64,000 nucleotides of DNA from Allobosea sp. OK403 (GTDB lineage: Bacteria > Pseudomonadota > Alphaproteobacteria > Rhizobiales > Beijerinckiaceae). Shown piece by piece: positions 58,353 to 64,000 of the stretch; the first letter of the stretch is position 1; every line of letters starts with the position of its first letter. The DNA lies in contig NZ_FOQV01000003.1 in NCBI RefSeq assembly GCF_900113835.1, positions 744,001 through 808,000 on the forward strand. The letters run 5' to 3'. The notes beneath the pieces were generated by a model. That model was not told the DNA's origin, ran no database searches, and worked only from the letters and a program-made list of their open reading frames with translations. Position numbers and translations under genes: made by a program.

Positions 58353-58862
58353 TTAAGGCCGGATGCGCTCGAACATGGTGACCTCGGCGCTTTTGTAGGA
58401 CACCTGCCCGAAAGGCACATAGCCCAGCTTCCCGGCCAGCCGGACCGAGGCCGTGTTGTTGGGATTGATGATGCAGACGGTGCGGGTCTGTGACCGATTG
58501 GCGTCGAACCATGCATGAGCCGCGCCCACAGCCTCCGCGGCGATGCCACGGCCATGCGCCACTGTCGCGGTGATCCAGGCGGCTTCCGGATAGGGATCGA
58601 ACATCTCGCCGAAGCCGCGATGGAAGTCCGCAAGCCCGGTCTGGCCGAGGAGGCGGCCGCTCTCCTTCTCGATGATGACAAAAAGCCCATATCCCAGCAG
58701 CGACCAGTGCCCGGCATAGCGCAGCAGACGGTGCCAACTCTCCTCCCGCGACATCGGCCCGCCGATGAAGCTCATGACTGCGGGGTCGGAGAGCAGCGCA
58801 TAGCAAGCCTCGAAATCGTCCAGGACGGGCGGGCGGAGCAGCAGGCGTTCGGTCTCGATCAT
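58353..58862 (-). CDS. GNAT-family N-acetyltransferase (RimJ/RimL type)
   Basis: The 169-residue enzyme opens MIETERLLLRPPVLDDFEAC, has LFVIIEKESGRLLGQTGLAD, the acetyl-CoA loop AHGRGIAAEAVGAA, and IINPNNTASVRLAGKLGYV. It transfers acetyl to an amine, perhaps a protein N-terminus or small metabolite. The longer upstream frame is repeat-derived and is not used. Confidence 0.9.
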   Translation of the reverse strand: MIETERLLLRPPVLDDFEACYALLSDPAVMSFIGGPMSREESWHRLLRYAGHWSLLGYGLFVIIEKESGRLLGQTGLADFHRGFGEMFDPYPEAAWITATVAHGRGIAAEAVGAAHAWFDANRSQTRTVCIINPNNTASVRLAGKLGYVPFGQVSYKSAEVTMFERIRP

Positions 58863-59177
58863 GATAGCTTTGAACCATTTCCAGCGCTCGTCGCCTATGG
58901 CGGAGATGCGCGCTCCCGGTTGCGCGCCGGACACATCGCCGCGGCAGCCTGCGCCCCTCCCCAGCATGAATCGGCGAGCATAAGTTCCTGATATGTTCTT
59001 GCGCGCGACTTGAAGCTCGATTAGCCTCACGCAAGGGCAGGATGCGAAAAAGTGGGAACCGGTTTTTCGCATTGATCCTGCCCTAACTCTCAGTTGAGAG
59101 ACGGATTCAGATGTCAGATGGGATCACTGTGTGAGCCCCTCTGACATCATCGGGCTCTTGGGCAAGGGGTGGCGCTG
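58863..59177. other. Divergent promoter region with family B repeat
   Basis: The gap between the GNAT gene (minus) and comM (plus) contains the CCGGT palindrome at 59034-59100. A/T-richer DNA at 58980-59025 is a possible promoter area for the minus-strand GNAT gene. No gene is supported. Confidence 0.4.
59034..59100. repeat. CCGGT-core palindrome, family B
   Basis: AGGGCAGGATGCGAAAAAG, GGGAACCGGTTTTTCGCAT and GATCCTGCCCT form a long hairpin. A small trailing hairpin CTCTCAGTTGAGAG follows. It is close to the copy at 998-1066. Confidence 0.75.
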
Positions 59178-60716
59178 ATGGTGACGCGGGTCGCGACGGT
59201 GGCGTTCGAAGGCATCGAGGCGCGCGCCGTCGATGTGCAGGTGCAGGTGACGCCGGGTGGCGTCGCCTTCATCCTGGTCGGCCTGCCCGACAAGGCCGTG
59301 GCTGAAAGCCGCGAGCGGGTGCGCGCCGCGCTGATCGCCTCGGGGCTGGCGCTGCCGGCCAAGCGCATCACCGTCAATCTCGCGCCGGCCGACCTTCCAA
59401 AGGAGGGCAGCCATTACGACCTGCCGATCGCGCTCGGCGTGATGGCGGCGATCGGGGCGATTCCCGCTGACGCGCTTGCGGGCTACACCGTGCTGGGCGA
59501 GCTCGCGCTCGACGGCTCGATCACGGCGGTGGCCGGCGTGCTGCCAGCCGCGATTGCCGCCTATGGCCGGGGCCAGGGGCTGATCTGCCCGGCGGCGTCC
59601 GGCCCCGAAGCGGCCTGGGCCGCCGCCGATATCGACATCCTCAGCCCGCGCTCGCTGATCCAGCTCGCCAATCATTTCAAGGGCACGCAGGTCATGGCAC
59701 GGCCCGAGCCCGCCGTGGCGCGACAATCGGGCTCCCTGCCCGACCTCGCCGACATCAAGGGCCAGGAAAGCGCCAAGCGCGTCCTCGAAATTGCGGCGGC
59801 AGGAGGTCATAACCTCCTGATGAACGGGCCGCCCGGCGCCGGAAAATCGATGCTGGCGAGCCGGCTGCCATCGATCCTGCCGCCGCTGAACCCACGCGAA
59901 TTGCTGGAAGTCTCGATGGTGCTCTCGGTCGCAGGCCATCTCGCCGACGGCGCCCTGACCGACCGGCGGCCCTTTCGCGCGCCGCATCACTCGGCCTCGA
60001 TGGCGGCCCTCGTCGGCGGCGGTCTGCAGGCCAAACCCGGCGAGATCTCCCTCGCCCATCACGGCGTGCTCTTCCTCGACGAATTGCCGGAGTTCCAGGC
60101 GCAGGCGCTCGATGCCTTGCGCCAGCCGATGGAGACCGGCGACGTGCTGATCTCGCGGGCCAATCACCGCGCCGTCTACCCGGCCCGCTTCCAGCTCGTC
60201 GCGGCGATGAATCCGTGCCGCTGTGGCAAGGCAACCGAGCCGGGCTTCGCCTGCCGCCGCCAGCAGAACGAGCGCTGCATGGCGCAGTATCAGAGCCGCA
60301 TCTCCGGGCCGATGCTCGACCGTATCGACATCACCATCGACGTGCCGGCGGTCACGGCGTCCGACCTGATCCTGCCGAGCCCGAGCGAGGGCTCGGCCGA
60401 GGTCGCCGCCCGCGTCGCCTCGGCAAGGCGGCTCCAGACGGCGCGGTTCGAGGCGCTCGGTCTCGGCGGCATCTCGACCAATGCCGCCTGCCCGGCGCCA
60501 GTGCTGGACGAGATCGCGCGGCCCGACAATGCCGGCATGAAGCTGCTCAAGGATGCCGCCGATGCGATGCGCCTGACGGCGCGGGCCTATCACCGTGTCC
60601 TGAAGGTGGCCCGGACGCTGGCCGATCTCGACGGCGAGCCCAAGGTCGGGCGCATCCATCTGGCCGAAGCCCTGTCCTACCGCTCGCGCATCGACCAGGT
60701 CGCGCAGGCGGCGTGA
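59178..60716 (+). CDS. comM: YifB/ComM-family Mg-chelatase-like AAA ATPase
   Basis: The 512-residue protein has the N-terminal ChlI-like domain (VDVQVQVTPGGVAFILVGLPDKAV and ITVNLAPADLPKEG), Walker A GPPGAGKS at 217-224, Walker B LFLDELPEF, the MNPCRCG zinc-like motif, and a C-terminal lid domain. ComM is a helicase for branch migration in natural transformation; homologues occur in many non-transformable species. ATG 59178 with AAGGGG is preferred over GTG 59169. The stop is followed directly by an 18-base tandem array. Confidence 0.93.
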   Translation: MVTRVATVAFEGIEARAVDVQVQVTPGGVAFILVGLPDKAVAESRERVRAALIASGLALPAKRITVNLAPADLPKEGSHYDLPIALGVMAAIGAIPADALAGYTVLGELALDGSITAVAGVLPAAIAAYGRGQGLICPAASGPEAAWAAADIDILSPRSLIQLANHFKGTQVMARPEPAVARQSGSLPDLADIKGQESAKRVLEIAAAGGHNLLMNGPPGAGKSMLASRLPSILPPLNPRELLEVSMVLSVAGHLADGALTDRRPFRAPHHSASMAALVGGGLQAKPGEISLAHHGVLFLDELPEFQAQALDALRQPMETGDVLISRANHRAVYPARFQLVAAMNPCRCGKATEPGFACRRQQNERCMAQYQSRISGPMLDRIDITIDVPAVTASDLILPSPSEGSAEVAARVASARRLQTARFEALGLGGISTNAACPAPVLDEIARPDNAGMKLLKDAADAMRLTARAYHRVLKVARTLADLDGEPKVGRIHLAEALSYRSRIDQVAQAA

Positions 60717-60786
60717 GGCTTGGCCTTCTCGAAAGCCTTGGCCTTCTCGTGAGCCTTGGCCTTCTCGTGAGCCTTGGCCTTCATCG
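60715..60786. repeat. 18-bp tandem repeat array
   Basis: Four units of GAGCCTTGGCCTTCTCGT with few changes lie at 60715-60732, 60733-60750, 60751-60768 and 60769-60786. The first two bases of the array belong to the comM stop TGA. The array shares the TTCTCGTG core with the 21-base array at 15463-15565. Confidence 0.85.
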
Positions 60787-60922
60787 GACAGCGCGCGCTT
60801 GCGAGGCTGCGGGTTGTGCGGTCGCCGGCACGCCCGCAAGGTTAATGTTTCATGCCATTCGATCGCTAAACTTCGACGGTCCAACCAACTCTTTCTCAAT
60901 AGGGCGATGATAAGCAGGGGAC

Positions 60923-63013
60923 ATGGCTTTCCCTTCGTCATCGCTGGCATTCTGGATGGTGGTCGCAACGGCGATCCTCGCAATCCTGTTCGCGCTCAAG
61001 ATGGCGCGGCAGCGCGACCGCATCGTGCGCCAGGCCACCGAACTCGCCCATGACATCGAGACACTGAACGACCGGCTCTGGGCGCTGGCAGACAGCGAAG
61101 AGCGCTATCGCAGCCTGATCCAGGCGCAGGGCGACCTGATCGTGCGCCGCGATGGCGAGAGGATCGTATACGCCAATGCCGGCTATGCCTCCCTGCTCGG
61201 CTTGAGTGAAGCCGAGGTCATCGGCAGCCAGGCGCAGCCGAGGCGTATCGCCTGCCGGCCGGCGCTCGCGCTGGGCGACGGCGCCCGGGTCTTCGACGAG
61301 AGCCTGGCGACGCGCGAAGGCGAACGCTGGATCTCCTGGGTCGAGACCGTCGTGCCGGTCGCGCTCGGCAAGACCGTGCTGCAGCGCGTCGGCCGCGACA
61401 TCACCGCCCGGATCGCCGGCGAGCAGGAACTGGTCGAGGCCCGCGCCCGGGCCGAGAGCGCCAGCGAGGCGAAGTCGCGTTTCCTTGCTACCGTCAGCCA
61501 CGAATTCCGTACGCCGCTCAACGGCATCCTCGGCATGGCCGATCTGCTTGGCGACACGCGCCTCGACCCCGAGCAGACCACCTATGTCGGTGCGCTGCGG
61601 ACCTCGGGCGAGGCGCTGCTCTCGCTCGTCGACGACATTCTCGACGTCGCCAAGGTCGAGGCCGGCAAGCTCGAATTGTCAGTGGCGCCCTTCGATCTCG
61701 GCCCGCTGGTCGAGACCGTCGGCGAGTTGATGGCGCCGCGCGCCCAGGCGAAAGGCCTGGACATCGCGACCTATATCGCACCCGATCTGCCCAGCCGCCT
61801 GGTCGGCGACCGCGATCGGCTGCGCCAGATCCTGCTCAACCTCGTCGGCAACGCCATCAAATTCACCGAGCACGGCGGCGTCGGCATCCGCCTCGATCGC
61901 GCCGGGGAGATGATCGAGATCACCGTCTCCGATACCGGACCGGGTATCCCGGAAGACCGACTGCAGGCGATCTTCGACGAGTTCGAGCAGGCCGACAACA
62001 CCGCCACGCGCAGCCATGAAGGCACAGGGCTCGGCCTTGCGATCGTGCGCCGGCTGGTCGCCTTGATGGGCGGCGAGGTCGGCGTCGAGAGCCGGCCTGG
62101 CGAAGGCGCGCTCTTTCACGTCCACCTGCCGCTCGCGGCGGCCGAGGCCGGCACCATCCTGACCCCGCCGGACTGGCGAGGGCGGCGCGTGCTGGTCGTC
62201 TCGACCGCCCCCTTCGCCGGGCGCTTCCTGGCGGACACGATCGCGACCACGGGCGCTACTGCCATTCTGGCGACCGGAGCCGACGGAGCGCTCGCCCTGC
62301 TGCGGCAGGATGCGGCCCCCGACGCTATCCTGATCGACCAGTCGATCGGCCCGGACGCGGCGCGTGCACTGGCGGAAGCGGCGCGCGAGGCCGGGCCGGG
62401 CGAACGGTTGATCATGCTCTCCCCGACCGAGCGGCGGCAATTCGGCGTGCCGCGCGAGCAGGGCTTCACCGGTTTCCTGATGAAGCCGGTGCGGGCGCGC
62501 TCGCTCTATGAGCGCCTCTCGCCACGGCCGGACACCGCCCTGCTCCTGCCCGATTCGCGCCAGGACGCGCCCTCTCCCATACTCCCGCTCACGCCGCGGC
62601 TCACCGTGCTCGTCGCTGAGGACAACGAGATCAACGCCTTGCTGGCGACACGGACGCTGGAGCGGCTCGGCTGCGCCGCGATCTGGGCCCGCAACGGGCG
62701 CGAGGCCATCAGCCATGTCGCGGCCAGCCTGAAGGGCGAGGCGGCGGCGCTCGACCTCGTCCTGCTGGATATCCGCATGCCGGAGCTCGACGGGCTTTCG
62801 GCCGCGCGCATTATCCGCACCATGGAGGCCGAGGCGAAGGCCGACGCAAACCTGCCGCTGATCGCCGTCTCCGCCAATGTTTCCGCCGCAGATCGCAGCG
62901 CCGCGCGGGCCGCCGGCATGGATGATTGCCTGGCTAAACCTCTCGACCGCGCCGCGCTGAAGCGCTGGCTCGACCATGTCGAAGGCCGCCTGATGTTGAC
63001 TTTGAGCGCCTGA
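60923..63013 (+). CDS. Hybrid sensor histidine kinase (PAS-HisKA-HATPase-REC-REC)
   Basis: The 696-residue kinase has one N-terminal membrane helix (LAFWMVVATAILAILFAL), a coiled linker, a PAS domain near 55-155, HisKA with His193 in TVSHEFRTPLNG, an ATPase domain (NLVGNAIKFTEHGG, DTGPGIPEDR, GTGLGLAIVRRL), a degenerate receiver at about 415-535, and a full receiver at about 550-690 with Asp616 in VLLDIRMPELDG and Lys in CLAKPL. The first receiver lacks the acidic pair at its first strand (RVLVVSTAPF). Signal unknown; no separate regulator is adjacent. Confidence 0.92.
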   Translation: MAFPSSSLAFWMVVATAILAILFALKMARQRDRIVRQATELAHDIETLNDRLWALADSEERYRSLIQAQGDLIVRRDGERIVYANAGYASLLGLSEAEVIGSQAQPRRIACRPALALGDGARVFDESLATREGERWISWVETVVPVALGKTVLQRVGRDITARIAGEQELVEARARAESASEAKSRFLATVSHEFRTPLNGILGMADLLGDTRLDPEQTTYVGALRTSGEALLSLVDDILDVAKVEAGKLELSVAPFDLGPLVETVGELMAPRAQAKGLDIATYIAPDLPSRLVGDRDRLRQILLNLVGNAIKFTEHGGVGIRLDRAGEMIEITVSDTGPGIPEDRLQAIFDEFEQADNTATRSHEGTGLGLAIVRRLVALMGGEVGVESRPGEGALFHVHLPLAAAEAGTILTPPDWRGRRVLVVSTAPFAGRFLADTIATTGATAILATGADGALALLRQDAAPDAILIDQSIGPDAARALAEAAREAGPGERLIMLSPTERRQFGVPREQGFTGFLMKPVRARSLYERLSPRPDTALLLPDSRQDAPSPILPLTPRLTVLVAEDNEINALLATRTLERLGCAAIWARNGREAISHVAASLKGEAAALDLVLLDIRMPELDGLSAARIIRTMEAEAKADANLPLIAVSANVSAADRSAARAAGMDDCLAKPLDRAALKRWLDHVEGRLMLTLSA

Positions 63014-63115
63014 GACGACGTCATAGCCCTGACGCAGTTCTGTCGCGATCCTGTTAAATCGCCGGCGCTAGCGTTCCCATCGCCAGCATCGGCGGCGCAG
63101 GGGGCAAGACGAGCC

Positions 63116-64000
63116 ATGGCATTTGAGGTCTTTCGCGGCCACGATCAGCCGGCAAATCAATTGCCGGCCGGACATCCGTTCCTGGCGCGGCTGCGCAAGC
63201 TCAGCGGCCGCCCGGGCGAGTTCGACCCGCTTTCAGGCACGCTCGGCCGTTCCGGCTCGCTCGAGGTCAGGCTGGCGCGAGGCCCGCGCGAGATCTGGCG
63301 GGCACAACGGCTGCGCTACCGCGTGTTCTATCAGGAAATGTCGGCCAAGCCCGATGTCGTCTCGCGGATGTTCCGCCGCGACGCCGACCGTTTCGACGGG
63401 GCTTGCGATCATCTCCTGGTCATCGATCATGCCGCGCGCGGGCGCTTCGGCGGTGTGAAGCCCAAGGTCGTCGGCACCTACCGCTTGATGCGGCAAGGCA
63501 CGGCGACGCGCTTCGGCGGCTTCTACACACAAGGAGAGTTCGACCTGCAGCCGCTGCTCGCGCGCCACCCATCCGCGCGCTTCCTCGAGCTCGGCCGCTC
63601 CTGCGTGCTCAAGCCCTATCGCACCAAGAAGACGGTCGAACTGCTCTGGCACGGCATCTGGGCCTATGTCCGCCACCATCGGATCGACGCGATGTTCGGC
63701 TGCGCCAGCTTCGACAGCACCGATCCCGACGCGCTGGCGCTGCCACTGAGCTTCCTGCACCACCATGCCCGTTCCGAAGGCGAGTGGGGCGCCGCTGCCC
63801 GGTCCGACCGCAGCGTGGCGATGAACCGGCTCCCGGTGGAGGGGCTCGACGCCAAACGGGCGCTCAAACAGATGCCGCCATTGATCAAGGCCTATCTCCG
63901 GCTGGGTGCCCGTTTCGGCACGGGCGCGGTGGTCGACCGGCAATTCGGCACCACCGACGTGCTGGTGATCCTACCCGTGGCCGCGATCGACCGGCGCTAT
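63116..64000 (+). CDS. olsB: L-ornithine N-alpha-acyltransferase OlsB-like (hemolysin-type GNAT), cut by window end
   Basis: The 295 visible residues match OlsB in order: LRYRVFYQEMSAKPDVV, CDHLLVID, VVGTYRLMRQGTA, GGFYTQGEFDLQPLL, FLELGRSCVLKPYR, LLWHGIWAYVRHH, MFGCASFDSTDPDA, LPLSFLHHHAR, and PPLIKAYLRLGARFGTGAVVD near the end. OlsB transfers a 3-hydroxyacyl chain from acyl-ACP to ornithine, the first step of ornithine-lipid synthesis at the inner membrane. The visible part runs to the right edge without a stop. Confidence 0.88.
   Translation, partial: MAFEVFRGHDQPANQLPAGHPFLARLRKLSGRPGEFDPLSGTLGRSGSLEVRLARGPREIWRAQRLRYRVFYQEMSAKPDVVSRMFRRDADRFDGACDHLLVIDHAARGRFGGVKPKVVGTYRLMRQGTATRFGGFYTQGEFDLQPLLARHPSARFLELGRSCVLKPYRTKKTVELLWHGIWAYVRHHRIDAMFGCASFDSTDPDALALPLSFLHHHARSEGEWGAAARSDRSVAMNRLPVEGLDAKRALKQMPPLIKAYLRLGARFGTGAVVDRQFGTTDVLVILPVAAIDRRY

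Noticed and set aside
59124..60983. Open frame of 619 codons on the minus strand with EGQGSR repeats
   Set aside because: It is antisense to comM, and the repeats come from the 18-base tandem array. No ribosome site or domain.

Overview
The window is high-GC DNA from an alphaproteobacterium of the Hyphomicrobiales, and a Bosea-like organism is the best guess. This is inferred from the content: ornithine-lipid acyltransferase OlsB, a CheB-CheR-PAS-HWE kinase, a DUF1236 protein, many LysR regulators, many solute-binding-protein transporters, and dispersed palindromes with a CCGGT core that are common in rhizobia. No rRNA, phage, integrase, intact insertion sequence or CRISPR array was found. 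There is one tRNA, tRNA-Ser(GGA).

Layout. 1-8 kb: hydantoin/ureide utilisation (tail of a hydantoinase, hydantoin racemase, dipeptide-type ABC importer, LysR regulator, N-carbamoyl amino-acid hydrolase). 8.3-15.4 kb, minus strand: an FAD amine/amino-acid oxidase, a second dipeptide-type importer, a LysR regulator and a class-C serine hydrolase. 15.8-19.2 kb, plus strand: RidA, a second FAD oxidase and an aldehyde dehydrogenase. These fit oxidation of amines or D-amino acids followed by imine and aldehyde clean-up. Neither importer has its ATPase genes in the window. 19.3-22.9 kb: an uncharacterised island with an XRE regulator, a 73-aa protein, a LysR regulator, a tandem-GNAT protein and a 71-aa protein, closed by a clear terminator.

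22.9-34.3 kb is one compact ten-gene minus-strand operon for a sugar or sugar acid: DHDPS-type aldolase/dehydratase, enolase-superfamily dehydratase, CUT1 ABC importer, NAD-dependent epimerase/dehydrogenase, an IclR regulator fused to an SMP-30 lactonase, an SDR dehydrogenase and a GlcD-type FAD oxidase. Its promoter carries repeated TGGATC half-sites. 34.6-39.9 kb: an amino-acid operon (diaminopropionate ammonia-lyase-like enzyme, GST, M20 hydrolase, and an argininosuccinate-lyase-superfamily protein with a secretion signal), divergent from an Lrp/AsnC regulator. 39.9-46.5 kb: GIY-YIG protein, DUF2239, alpha/beta hydrolase, the CheB-CheR-kinase with a response regulator, and DUF1236.

46.9-56.2 kb is a carbohydrate locus: phosphomannose isomerase, a GT4 fused to a hydrolase-like domain, a GH130 mannoside phosphorylase, a cold-shock protein and small proteins, a GH13 alpha-glucosidase, and another GT4. 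The GH13 gene carries a 113-bp palindromic repeat inserted in frame just before its acid/base strand; a second copy lies at 14.15 kb. This is the most striking observation in the window. 56.3-64 kb is mostly housekeeping: tRNA-Ser, MsrA, a YqhA-like membrane protein, GNAT, ComM/YifB, a hybrid histidine kinase and a truncated OlsB.

At least four families of dispersed palindromes occupy the intergenic spaces, and several of them supply the stop codon of the gene they abut.
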